The translations under genes were made by a program, and so were the position numbers. Positions 1-6,603 of a stretch of 8,773 bases of DNA are shown in pieces (the stretch's first letter is position 1; each line of letters begins with the position of its first letter). The stretch is taken from the NCBI GenBank assembly GCA_022706625.1, contig JAKJCD010000076.1:1-8773 (forward strand), written 5' to 3'. The stretch comes from Bacillota bacterium (GTDB lineage Bacteria > Bacillota > Clostridia > Peptostreptococcales > Anaerovoracaceae). The notes below the pieces were generated by a model. The model did not search any database. It was not told where the DNA came from and saw only the letters and a program-made list of their open reading frames with translations.

Positions 1-261
1 GTAAGCGATCTGCTGCTAAAGGAGATACAAGATCCCAGGCTGTCAGGCATCGTAAGCATATCAGCGGTTGAAGTAACATCGGATTATAGCTATGCTACAC
101 TTTATATCTCATTTTTAGACGACCCTAATATAATTAAAACTGAGGATAACAGAAAAAGCGAGGTCATTATGGCTTTCCAAGGGGCAAAAGGACTAATACG
201 AAAAGAAATCGGAAGGCAGATCAAACTCAAACATGTTCCATATATCTCAAGTAATAGCTGA
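1..261 (+). CDS. rbfA: Ribosome-binding factor A, partial (5' end outside window, C-terminus disrupted)
   Basis: RbfA is a small KH-fold protein that binds the 30S subunit during late 16S rRNA maturation and cold adaptation. The window opens in frame 1 at about family residue 18. The visible residues match the family: KEIQDPRLSG, then VEVTSDYSYATLYIS (strands 1-2), then the AKG kink and IRKEIGRQIKLKHVP (helix 2). The frame then runs through YISSNS to a stop at 259-261. Family members normally continue for about 30 residues from this point, with strand 3 (an EIxFExDxSI-like segment) and a final helix. That helix-like sequence does occur, but in frame 2 (see 239-298), so the reading frame is broken and about 15 residues are absent. 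The gene lies directly upstream of nrnA, the usual clostridial order. Identification is firm. Whether the break is biological or an assembly error cannot be told from here. Confidence 0.85.
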   Translation, partial: VSDLLLKEIQDPRLSGIVSISAVEVTSDYSYATLYISFLDDPNIIKTEDNRKSEVIMAFQGAKGLIRKEIGRQIKLKHVPYISSNS

Positions 262-298
262 ACTGGACTCTGAACGGAAGAAAGCGGATGAAGAATAA
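239..298 (+). pseudogene. rbfA: Out-of-frame remnant of the rbfA 3' end
   Basis: Frame 2 from 239 reads HISQVIAELDSERKKADEE and stops at 296-298. This resembles the normal RbfA ending, a helix of the form HISxxIxEL followed by a charged tail. It is not in frame with the body of rbfA, which stops at 259-261. The natural stop at 296-298 would overlap the nrnA start at 288 by 11 nt, as expected for an intact coupled gene pair. I infer that an ancestral rbfA ran through to 298 and lost roughly 45 nt (not a multiple of three) near position 240. The match is short, so it rests on family resemblance rather than on alignment. Confidence 0.6.
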
Positions 299-1277
299 AC
301 TTAGTAATAAAGGAACTATTAAGAAGGTCGCAGCCCTGCTGTCCGATGCGGACTCGGTATTAATTTTTCCCCACATGCAAATGGATGGCGATGCTATGGG
401 GGCCTCGGCTGCTCTTTGTGGGGCGTTGAGGAGACAGGGTAAGAAAGCTGACGTCCTTATTGAGGATAAAATACCGGAGAACCTCAGATTTTTGGATAAA
501 GGATACTGTATACAGGATTACCGCAATAATAAAACAGATGTATGTATTGCGTTAGATTGCAGTGATTTTTTGAGAATCGAAAAGAGGCAGGATATTTTTA
601 AAAATGGCAGACAAACCGTCATGATCGACCATCATACCACGTCACAACCCTTCGCTGATATAAACTATATAGATCCGTCTTCTTCGTCGACGGGAGAAAT
701 CGTTTTTCTTATTCTGAAGCAGATGGGAGTTCGTATCGACCCCGATGCCGCAGAGGCACTTTTTGCCGCTATTGCAACGGATACCGGCGGCTTCCTCTAC
801 TCAAGCACCTCAGAGAAAACCCATCTGGCAGTAGCCGAGCTTTATAAAGCAGGCTTGAATCACAACAGGGCGGTTGTGGAGATCTACCAAAAAAAACGCA
901 TTGAAAAAGTAAAGCTGATAAGCAGAATTTTGGGAACTATGGAAATGATCCACGGAGGGAAAGCCAATCTGGCAGTCATGACGCAGCAAATGCTTGCAGA
1001 TACGGGAGCCTACCCTGAAGAAACTGAGGGTCTTGTGGAAGAACTGCGCAACATCAATGGAGTGGAGATCTCGGCTTTTTTGAAAGAAGAAGAAGGTGCC
1101 GTCAGAGTGACCATGCGATCCAAGAGTCGGGCAGACGTGTCGGCAATAGCAATGGAGTACGGCGGGGGAGGTCATACCAAAGCCGCAGGATGCACTATTC
1201 CCGGGGGGATAGATGAGGCCAGACAGTTGATTGCGGATTCCATTGGCCGGCAATTGGACGATTTGTCGAGGCTCTGA
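288..1277 (+). CDS. nrnA: Bifunctional oligoribonuclease / pAp phosphatase NrnA (DHH-DHHA1 family)
   Basis: NrnA is a cytoplasmic Mn-dependent enzyme that degrades 2-5 nt RNAs left by exonucleases and removes the 3'-phosphate from pAp. At 329 aa it is close to the usual 310-330. DHH motifs are in order: H29 with D33 and D35 in HMQMDGDAMGAS (motif I, Met in place of the common Pro), D90 in ALDCSD (II), D114-H115-H116 in MIDHHTT (III), and D165 in ATDTGGF (IV). The DHHA1 substrate-binding motif GGGGHTKAAG is at 292-301. All expected metal ligands are present. The ATG at 288 has a modest GGAAG about 7 nt upstream, and translation from rbfA probably reinforces it. truB starts 2 nt after the stop. 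Together with pnp downstream, the window carries two successive steps of RNA breakdown. Confidence 0.95.
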   Translation: MKNKLSNKGTIKKVAALLSDADSVLIFPHMQMDGDAMGASAALCGALRRQGKKADVLIEDKIPENLRFLDKGYCIQDYRNNKTDVCIALDCSDFLRIEKRQDIFKNGRQTVMIDHHTTSQPFADINYIDPSSSSTGEIVFLILKQMGVRIDPDAAEALFAAIATDTGGFLYSSTSEKTHLAVAELYKAGLNHNRAVVEIYQKKRIEKVKLISRILGTMEMIHGGKANLAVMTQQMLADTGAYPEETEGLVEELRNINGVEISAFLKEEEGAVRVTMRSKSRADVSAIAMEYGGGGHTKAAGCTIPGGIDEARQLIADSIGRQLDDLSRL

Positions 1278-1279
1278 TC

Positions 1280-2218
1280 ATGAAAAACGACGGTATTATT
1301 AATTTTCTAAAGCCGGCGGGCATGACATCTCATGATTGTGTTTATTTCATGAGAAAAATAACGGGGATCAAACGGATAGGGCATACGGGGACCCTGGATC
1401 CCATGGCGGCAGGCGTACTGCCACTTTGTATCGGACGTGCCACAAGAATCATGGACTATCTTGATCCGGATATCAAAACCTATCGATGCGAAATGGTGCT
1501 GGGCGTCAGGACTGATACTTGGGATATCTGGGGCAATGTGATCGAAGACGATAGGGATAGATTCATAAAACCGGATACTGAAGCCGTAGTACGGACTTTT
1601 CAGTCTTTTACAGGTGAGATATTTCAAATGCCGCCGCTTTACTCCGCCATCCGCATGGGAGGCAGGCATCTTTATGAGTATGCCAGAGAGGGAAAAGAGG
1701 TAAAGATCGAAAAAAGACCGGTCATCATTCACCGGCTACATATACTAAACTATGATGAAGCCAATGCGAGAATAACTTTTGATCTGCAATGCTCAAAAGG
1801 AACATATGTGAGAAGCATTTGCCATGAAGCAGGCGAAGCCCTCGGCTGCGGGGGAAGTATGAGCTTTTTGCTCCGTACAGAAAGCGGTGCTTTCAGGCTG
1901 GAAGAAGCTGTGACACCCGAGGAGCTATCGGATGACTGGCAGGGTCATATGATGCCGGTAGACTATCCGCTTGCCCGCCTGGGAAAAGCTGAAATTGAAG
2001 GAAACAGCGTGGTCAGGTTTAAAAATGGAGGAGAGCTTAAGCTTAGCGAAACTAAAATCCTTCAAAGGCCACTTGAAAGCGGAGGCTCTACGCATATACG
2101 CATGCGAGAAGGGCTTGACCGTGCCTACTGCGTTTATGCAGGAGCGATGTTTCTGGGAGTAGCTCTCTTTGATGAAGAAAAAGAACTGTTTAAGGCTGAT
2201 AAGGTACTAAGCGAATGA
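1280..2218 (+). CDS. truB: tRNA pseudouridine(55) synthase TruB
   Basis: TruB converts uridine 55 in the T-loop of tRNAs to pseudouridine and also assists tRNA folding. The 312-aa product carries the family signatures in order: GHTGTLDPMAAGVLP (34-48) with the catalytic aspartate D40; LGVRTDTWDIWG (74-85); PPLYSAIRMGGRHLYEYAR (118-136); and CSKGTYVRSICHEAGEALG (171-189). The last ~75 residues form the C-terminal, PUA-like extension. CGAGG at 1267-1271 lies 8 nt before the ATG and acts as the ribosome binding site. The 2-nt gap from nrnA and the ATGA overlap with ribF (2215-2218) indicate one transcript with coupled translation. Nothing appears to be missing. Confidence 0.96.
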   Translation: MKNDGIINFLKPAGMTSHDCVYFMRKITGIKRIGHTGTLDPMAAGVLPLCIGRATRIMDYLDPDIKTYRCEMVLGVRTDTWDIWGNVIEDDRDRFIKPDTEAVVRTFQSFTGEIFQMPPLYSAIRMGGRHLYEYAREGKEVKIEKRPVIIHRLHILNYDEANARITFDLQCSKGTYVRSICHEAGEALGCGGSMSFLLRTESGAFRLEEAVTPEELSDDWQGHMMPVDYPLARLGKAEIEGNSVVRFKNGGELKLSETKILQRPLESGGSTHIRMREGLDRAYCVYAGAMFLGVALFDEEKELFKADKVLSE

Positions 2219-3150
2219 AATTATATAATGATCTGAAACAAATCGACATACTACAGGAATCCGTCATCGCTTTAGGGAACTTCGACGGTGTCCATAAAGG
2301 GCATCAGGAATTGATCCGGAGGACTGTCAACAGCGCCGTCGGCACAAACTTAAAGAGTGCTGTTTTTACGTTCACCAACCATCCTAAAAACATACTTGCC
2401 GGGAAACCGGTGGTAAAAAACATACTTTATTGGGACGAAAAGATCAAGATCCTCGGAGACCTTGGAGTCGATTATATCGTGGCCGTCCCCTTCGATGAAA
2501 CCATCCGTAATATGGTGCCGGAACGCTTTATCATGGATATACTGGTGGCAAAGCTCAGAATGAAAGAAGCTTACTGCGGATTCAATTACCGTTTTGGAAG
2601 GGAAGGAGCCGGCACGCCGGAAACTTTGATGAGGGTGGGCATCTCCAATGGATTTGGGATCCATATATTAGAGCCGTATATGGTGAGGGGGCAGGTCGTA
2701 AGCAGCAGCATCATAAGGAACTATATAACCAACGGCGATGTGGATCAATGCCTTAGCCTTATGGGTCATTATTACAGCATTCGGGGCACAGTTATCATAG
2801 GAAACCGGTTCGGCAGGACACTCGGCTTTCCGACCTTGAATATTACTATTGATGACGATATGGTGAGTCCTGCAGACGGTGTATATGTGACTTATTGCAA
2901 TTATAATAGAATAAAATATCCCAGTATAACAAATGTGGGAATGCGGCCTACTATACGCAGCGCAACAGCAAGAAATATGGAAACGCACATTTTCAATTTT
3001 GATAAGGAGATATACGGAAAAGAAATACGAGTAGAGTTTTTAGAGAGGCTCAGACCGGAAATCGCCTTTGAAAGTGTGGAGGAACTGGCTGTACAGATCA
3101 AGAAGGATTGCTTGACAGCCGCAGCGTATCATGGTATTATAAATCGTTAA
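2215..3150 (+). CDS. ribF: Bifunctional riboflavin kinase / FAD synthetase RibF
   Basis: RibF phosphorylates riboflavin to FMN and adenylylates FMN to FAD. At 311 aa it has the full two-domain length. The N-terminal nucleotidyltransferase domain shows ALGNFDGVHKGH (19-30) with the HxGH motif at 27-30, CGFNYRFG (121-128), and SSSIIRNYI (163-171), the SS-x-IR signature. The C-terminal flavokinase domain shows GNRFGRTLGFPTLNI (196-210), NVGMRPT (240-246), and ETHIFNF with the probable catalytic E257. The ATG overlaps the truB stop and there is no strong Shine-Dalgarno sequence, so it probably depends on coupling to truB. The end of the gene contains a promoter for rpsO (3112-3140). The pairing truB-ribF-rpsO is common in Bacillota. 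Confidence 0.96.
   Translation: MKLYNDLKQIDILQESVIALGNFDGVHKGHQELIRRTVNSAVGTNLKSAVFTFTNHPKNILAGKPVVKNILYWDEKIKILGDLGVDYIVAVPFDETIRNMVPERFIMDILVAKLRMKEAYCGFNYRFGREGAGTPETLMRVGISNGFGIHILEPYMVRGQVVSSSIIRNYITNGDVDQCLSLMGHYYSIRGTVIIGNRFGRTLGFPTLNITIDDDMVSPADGVYVTYCNYNRIKYPSITNVGMRPTIRSATARNMETHIFNFDKEIYGKEIRVEFLERLRPEIAFESVEELAVQIKKDCLTAAAYHGIINR
3112..3140 (+). promoter_or_regulatory. Sigma-A-type promoter for rpsO-pnp inside the 3' end of ribF
   Basis: TTGACA (3112-3117) matches the -35 consensus exactly. After a 17-nt spacer comes TATTAT (3135-3140), 5 of 6 to the -10 consensus, preceded by an extended -10 TG at 3132-3133. Transcription would begin near 3146-3148, at the ribF stop codon, just before the folded rpsO leader. 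Elements and spacing are seen directly. Use in vivo is inferred. Confidence 0.75.
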
Positions 3151-3155
3151 TTTAG

Positions 3156-3205
3156 TTCCTATTGCTGAGTTTTGCGAATCTCCGACGTAAGACACGGCAT
3201 AGGAG
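3156..3205 (+). promoter_or_regulatory. Putative S15 autoregulatory leader of rpsO
   Basis: The 77-nt gap before rpsO contains an outer stem pairing 3156-3162 (TTCCTAT) with 3199-3205 (ATAGGAG), seven pairs including one G-U. It extends by G3164-C3198 and C3165-G3197 after a bulged T. Inside are short candidate stems: GAG 3167-3169 with CTC 3180-3182, and CGT 3186-3188 with ACG 3194-3196. A structured leader just upstream of the rpsO ribosome binding site fits known translational feedback by S15 protein, which binds mRNA structures mimicking its 16S site in several phyla. I have not matched it to a specific leader family, so the mechanism is inferred. Confidence 0.5.
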
Positions 3206-3227
3206 TATTTAAGAGAGGAGAAAAATA

Positions 3228-3494
3228 ATGATTGACCAGACAAAAAAAGCAGAGATCATCAATGAGTACATGACTCACGAAGGCGATACCGGTTCGCCGG
3301 AGGTCCAGATCGCGATCCTGACATACCGGATCAACGATCTTAATGAGCATTTAAAAATCCACAAGAAGGATCATCATTCCCGCCGCGGGCTCTTAAAAAT
3401 GGTAGGGCAGAGACGGAACATGCTGAATTACCTGAAAAATAAGGATGTCGAGAGGTATAGATCTCTCATTGCTCGTTTAGGGCTTAGAAAATAA
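3228..3494 (+). CDS. rpsO: 30S ribosomal protein S15
   Basis: S15 is a primary binding protein of the 16S rRNA central domain and helps nucleate the 30S platform. The 88-residue product matches the family's standard length (88-89) and carries the signature regions GDTGSPEVQIAILTYRI and HLKIHKKDHHSRRGLL, including the conserved His/Asp/Ser residues that contact rRNA, and ends in IARLGLRK. A strong AGAGGAG at 3214-3220 precedes the ATG by 7 nt. It has its own promoter and leader upstream and is followed by a strong hairpin before pnp. The rpsO-pnp pairing is widely conserved, including in Escherichia coli and Bacillus subtilis. Confidence 0.98.
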   Translation: MIDQTKKAEIINEYMTHEGDTGSPEVQIAILTYRINDLNEHLKIHKKDHHSRRGLLKMVGQRRNMLNYLKNKDVERYRSLIARLGLRK

Positions 3495-3501
3495 GATGTT
3501 G

Positions 3502-3530
3502 TGAAGGCGGAGGATAACCCTCCGCCTTCA
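3502..3530 (+). terminator. 12-bp hairpin between rpsO and pnp (partial terminator or processing site)
   Basis: TGAAGGCGGAGG (3502-3513) and CCTCCGCCTTCA (3519-3530) form a perfect 12-bp stem with loop ATAAC, starting 7 nt after the rpsO stop. The sequence after it (TTGCACAAAC) has only two leading Ts, so it is a poor intrinsic terminator. It may give partial read-through into pnp, protect the rpsO 3' end, or be a duplex processing site, as the E. coli rpsO-pnp spacer is for RNase III. The structure is certain. Its role is inferred. Confidence 0.65.
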
Positions 3531-3585
3531 TTGCACAAACTAATTATAACATTTTACAAAAGTATAGAATTGAGAGGACCAACAC

Positions 3586-5670
3586 ATGAGATTCACTGAT
3601 TTTAAAACCTATCGCACGGCTGTCGGAGGAAGACTGCTTCAGGCCGAAATCGGAAAGGTTGCACAAATGGCAAACGGCGCCGCCACATTGCGCTATGGCG
3701 ACACTGTTGTAACGGTAACGGCGACGGCATCCACAAGCCCGCGGGCAGATATTGATTTCTTTCCGCTTTCCTGTGAGTTTGAGGAGAAAATGTATGCTGC
3801 GGGGAAGATCCCGGGCGGATTTATCAAAAGAGAGGGGAGACCGTCTGAAAAGGCGATTCTGAGCTCCAGACTCATGGACAGGCCTCTTAGGCCTCTTTTC
3901 CCCAAAGGATATTTCAACGATGTACAGGTTGTGGCAACCGTCATGTGCGTCGACCCTGACTGTACCCCGGATATCGTTGCAATGCTGGGATCGTCTATTG
4001 CACTTTCTATTTCGGATATTCCTTTTGAAGGCCCGACAGCATCGGTTCTTGTGGGATTGGTAGACGGAGAGTTCATAATTAACCCCACCCTTGCACAGAG
4101 AGAAGCAAGCGACTTGCATCTGGTAGTCTCGGGGACAAGGGATGCTATCATGATGGTAGAGGCCGGAGCCAATGAAGTACCGGAGGATATGATCCTGGAT
4201 GCTATACTCTTCGCCCACGAGGAAATCAAGTCTCTGATTGATTTTATCGACAGCATTGTCGAGGAGGTGGGAAAACCGAAAAAAGAGGTTGTTTTATACA
4301 AAGTACCGGAGGATATCGAACTTGCGGTCAGAGATTTTGCAACGGAAAAAATGCGCAATGCCATTCAAACCTATGATAAGCAGGAACGGCTGGATAATAT
4401 GGATGGAGTGGAAACGGAAACCTTTGAACATTTCGCAGAAATCTTTCCGGATAACACGAAGGACATTGGCAACGTATTGTATGCCATTACTAAAGAGCAG
4501 GTCAGGAGCTTGATACTTGATGACGGCATACGCCCCGACAACAGAAAGAGCGATGAAATAAGACCGATCTGGTGCGAAACTCATTTTCTGCCAAGAACTC
4601 ACGGATCCGGGCTTTTTACGAGAGGGCAGACTCAGGTCCTTTCGATTGCGACATTGGCACCGGCTGCGGAAGCACAGACCATCGACGGGATAAGCGAGGA
4701 AACCGAAAAAAGATATATGCACCACTACAATTTCCCGCCCTATAGCGTAGGAGAAGCAAAACCTTTGAGAAGCCCCGGCAGGCGTGAAATTGGACACGGC
4801 GCTTTAGCCGAAAGAGCTTTGGTGCCGGTGCTGCCTCCCCTTGAGGAATTTCCTTATGCAATTCGGGTAGTATCCGAAGTGCTTTCTTCCAACGGGAGCA
4901 CAAGCCAGGCATCGGTATGCGGGAGCTGCCTTGCTCTTATGGATGCAGGTGTACCGATTACAGCGCCGGTCTCCGGTATTGCCATGGGTTTGATCAAATC
5001 CGAAGATAAGGTGGCAATTTTAAGCGATATCCAGGGAATGGAAGACTTCCTGGGGGATATGGACTTCAAAGTGGCAGGTACAAGAAAAGGTGTGACTGCG
5101 ATCCAAATGGACATTAAAATACACGGTCTTGATAAAGAGATATTGCAGGCGGCTCTTAAGCAGGCTCACGACGGCAGATTGTTTATTATGGAGAAAATGC
5201 TGGAAGAGATATCCGAGCCGAGACCGGAGCTTTCACCTTATGCACCAAGGATAATTTCTATGTCTATAGATCCTGATAAGATCCGTATCGTGATAGGAAA
5301 AGGCGGCAGTACAATCAACCGCATCATCAGCGAAACCGGAGCAAAGATAGACATCGACGATGACGGAAATATATCTATCGCCTCGCCTGATATGGAAAGC
5401 GCCATTGCCGCTCAGAAAGAGATAGAACTGCTCTTAAGAGATGTGGAAGTGGGCGGCATATACGAAGGCAAAGTCACCAGACTTATGGCGTTCGGAGCTT
5501 TTGTCGAGATACTTCCGGGTAAGGAAGGGCTTCTTCATATTTCTAAAATGGCAAAACACAGGGTAGAGAGGGTTGAAGATGAATTGGAGGTGGGAGATAC
5601 GGTAACTGTTAAAGTTACGGAAATCGACAGCCAGAATCGCATAAACCTCTCTCGTAAAGAGCTGCTTTAA
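3586..5670 (+). CDS. pnp: Polyribonucleotide nucleotidyltransferase (PNPase)
   Basis: PNPase is a trimeric 3'-to-5' phosphorolytic exoribonuclease that releases nucleoside diphosphates and can also polymerise them. At 694 aa it is full length. The first RNase PH domain contains AGKIPGGFIKREGRPSEKAI (72-91) and DRPLRPLFPKG (98-108). The second contains GSGLFTRGQTQVLS (340-353), the phosphate-binding NGSTSQASVCG (436-446), and the metal-binding aspartates D487 and D493 in EDFLGDMDFKVAG. A KH domain follows with GKGG at 571-574, then an S1 domain (about 622-690). AGAGGA at 3573-3578 precedes the ATG by 7 nt. No separate promoter was convincing in the rpsO-pnp gap, so expression probably depends on read-through past the rpsO hairpin. 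A terminator follows the gene. Confidence 0.98.
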   Translation: MRFTDFKTYRTAVGGRLLQAEIGKVAQMANGAATLRYGDTVVTVTATASTSPRADIDFFPLSCEFEEKMYAAGKIPGGFIKREGRPSEKAILSSRLMDRPLRPLFPKGYFNDVQVVATVMCVDPDCTPDIVAMLGSSIALSISDIPFEGPTASVLVGLVDGEFIINPTLAQREASDLHLVVSGTRDAIMMVEAGANEVPEDMILDAILFAHEEIKSLIDFIDSIVEEVGKPKKEVVLYKVPEDIELAVRDFATEKMRNAIQTYDKQERLDNMDGVETETFEHFAEIFPDNTKDIGNVLYAITKEQVRSLILDDGIRPDNRKSDEIRPIWCETHFLPRTHGSGLFTRGQTQVLSIATLAPAAEAQTIDGISEETEKRYMHHYNFPPYSVGEAKPLRSPGRREIGHGALAERALVPVLPPLEEFPYAIRVVSEVLSSNGSTSQASVCGSCLALMDAGVPITAPVSGIAMGLIKSEDKVAILSDIQGMEDFLGDMDFKVAGTRKGVTAIQMDIKIHGLDKEILQAALKQAHDGRLFIMEKMLEEISEPRPELSPYAPRIISMSIDPDKIRIVIGKGGSTINRIISETGAKIDIDDDGNISIASPDMESAIAAQKEIELLLRDVEVGGIYEGKVTRLMAFGAFVEILPGKEGLLHISKMAKHRVERVEDELEVGDTVTVKVTEIDSQNRINLSRKELL

Positions 5671-5696
5671 TCATTTTCGCGATACAGAAGTTTTTT

Positions 5697-5762
5697 AACC
5701 GCAGGAACAGATGCCGCGGCTGATTTTACAGGCAAAGGCTCTGGGCTTTGCGGTTGTTTTTT
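5697..5762 (+). terminator. Intrinsic terminator after pnp, with branched stem
   Basis: AACCGCA (5697-5703) pairs perfectly with TGCGGTT (5749-5755), followed one base later by TTTTTT (5757-5762), the layout of an intrinsic terminator. The enclosed 45 nt can add CAGA 5708-5711 with TCTG 5740-5743 and TGCC 5712-5715 with GGCA 5731-5734. A competing hairpin GCAAAG 5732-5737 with CTTTGC 5746-5751 would break the closing stem. Most likely it ends the rpsO-pnp transcript. The long enclosed region is unusual for a simple terminator. Confidence 0.6.
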
Positions 5763-5767
5763 GAATG

Positions 5768-5804
5768 CCACCCTCAACCGGCGCATAGGTTAGTCGAGGG
5801 GTGG
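5768..5804 (+). promoter_or_regulatory. Hairpin occluding the ribosome binding site of the deacetylase gene
   Basis: CCACCC (5768-5773) pairs with GGGTGG (5799-5804). With G5798 bulged, TC 5774-5775 pairs with GA 5796-5797, and AACC 5776-5779 pairs with GGTT 5788-5791 around an 8-nt loop. The 3' arm contains the Shine-Dalgarno GAGGGG (5796-5801), 7 nt before the ATG at 5809. Folding would limit ribosome access. Pairing is seen; control is inferred. Confidence 0.45.
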
Positions 5805-5808
5805 TATT

Positions 5809-6522
5809 ATGGCAAGGCGAGCTTTATTTTATTTGATTATAGCCGGGACCTTATTATTCATCGGATACCAGTTTTATACTATGCTTTATTTGATGTCAGG
5901 AGAAGAAAGCATAACGGTCGAAGGCGAAGAAGGCTGCGTGATCCATCGCGGAAAGGAGGATGACGACAGGATCGCTTTTACATGTAATGTTGACTGGGGG
6001 GAGGCTATCGTTCCGGCAATGCTTGATATCTTTGCAGAATACAATATTAAAATCACATTCTTTGTAAGTGGAAAATGGGCCAATAATAACCCGCGGCTGC
6101 TTAGAAAAATGTTTCTGGAAGGTCACGAAATCCAAAACCACGGTTATGGACATCGATTAAGTTCTCAAATATCCGAAGAGGAGGTCATGGAAGAAATAAA
6201 AAAGACAGAAGACGCCATAAAAAACTTCACCGGTGTCAAGACGGAGGTTTTTGCTCCGCCTTCAGGGGATTATGACAGTAAAACAGTGGAGGTTTGCAGA
6301 GAAATGGGTTATTTACTCAGTCTGTGGTCGGTAGATACAATTGATTGGAGAGCAGGTTCAACAGCAAAAGTTATCGAAGACAGAGTGTTAAATAAAAAAT
6401 TAAATGGGGCGATCCTATTAATGCATCCAAAAGAGGAAACCGTAAAGGCATTGCCGGGAATTATTAAAACTATACAAGGACGAGGGCTGGAGATAGTTAC
6501 CCTTAAGGAACTGATACAATGA
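5809..6522 (+). CDS. Membrane-anchored polysaccharide deacetylase-like protein (YlxY/PdaB type), altered catalytic motifs
   Basis: This 237-aa NodB-fold protein has a single N-terminal hydrophobic segment (about 5-25) and no clear cleavage site, so it is probably anchored in the membrane with its domain outside. Fold signatures are HGYGH (111-115, the metal-binding H-x3-H), VDTIDW (175-180) and ILLMHP (H206). In Bacillus subtilis ylxY lies between pnpA and mlpA, exactly as here, so this is the positional counterpart. Family members remove N-acetyl groups from peptidoglycan or related polymers, and PdaB acts in sporulation. Two motifs depart from the active consensus: the TFDD-type motif reads TCNVDWG (58-64), with Asn60 where the catalytic base Asp is expected, and the RPPYG-type motif reads APPSG (149-153). 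Hydrolytic activity is therefore uncertain. The start follows GAGGGG at 5796-5801. Fold assignment is firm, function is not. Confidence 0.85.
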   Translation: MARRALFYLIIAGTLLFIGYQFYTMLYLMSGEESITVEGEEGCVIHRGKEDDDRIAFTCNVDWGEAIVPAMLDIFAEYNIKITFFVSGKWANNNPRLLRKMFLEGHEIQNHGYGHRLSSQISEEEVMEEIKKTEDAIKNFTGVKTEVFAPPSGDYDSKTVEVCREMGYLLSLWSVDTIDWRAGSTAKVIEDRVLNKKLNGAILLMHPKEETVKALPGIIKTIQGRGLEIVTLKELIQ

Positions 6523-6533
6523 TTGTCTTTGCC

Positions 6534-6562
6534 TTGCGCCGATACAGTTTACGATATATAAT
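6534..6562 (+). promoter_or_regulatory. Candidate promoter upstream of the M16 peptidase gene
   Basis: A perfect -10 hexamer TATAAT (6557-6562) lies 17 nt downstream of TTGCGC (6534-6539), which keeps only the TTG of the -35 consensus. A start near 6568-6570 would give a leader of about 35 nt. The region is AT-rich, so a chance -10 match is possible. It would let the peptidase-dut pair be expressed separately from the deacetylase. Confidence 0.4.
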
Positions 6563-6603
6563 AATTCAATTATACAAAAGAAAAGTAAGGAGAAATACTG
6601 CGG

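Noticed and set aside
233..298. Small separate ORF MFHISQVIAEL... starting at ATG 233
   Set aside because: It has no ribosome binding site of its own and matches the expected RbfA C-terminal helix, so it is better explained as the displaced end of rbfA than as a new small gene or a programmed frameshift. No slippery sequence is seen, and about 15 residues would still be missing.
3531..3570. Possible promoter for pnp (TTGCAC with TATAAC or TATAGA)
   Set aside because: Spacings are 8 and 26 nt, neither compatible with a sigma-A promoter, and no better -35 element is present.
3544..4218. Long open frame on the minus strand (224 codons) opposite pnp
   Set aside because: It lies antisense to a confidently identified pnp gene, has no recognisable motifs and no good ribosome binding site. 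Its composition is that of a codon-bias shadow. The same holds for the other minus-strand frames opposite nrnA, truB, ribF and the M16 gene.
5761..5789. TTGAAT with CATAGG as a promoter for the deacetylase gene
   Set aside because: The -10 match is only 3 of 6, and the bases are better explained by the terminator T-run and the hairpin.
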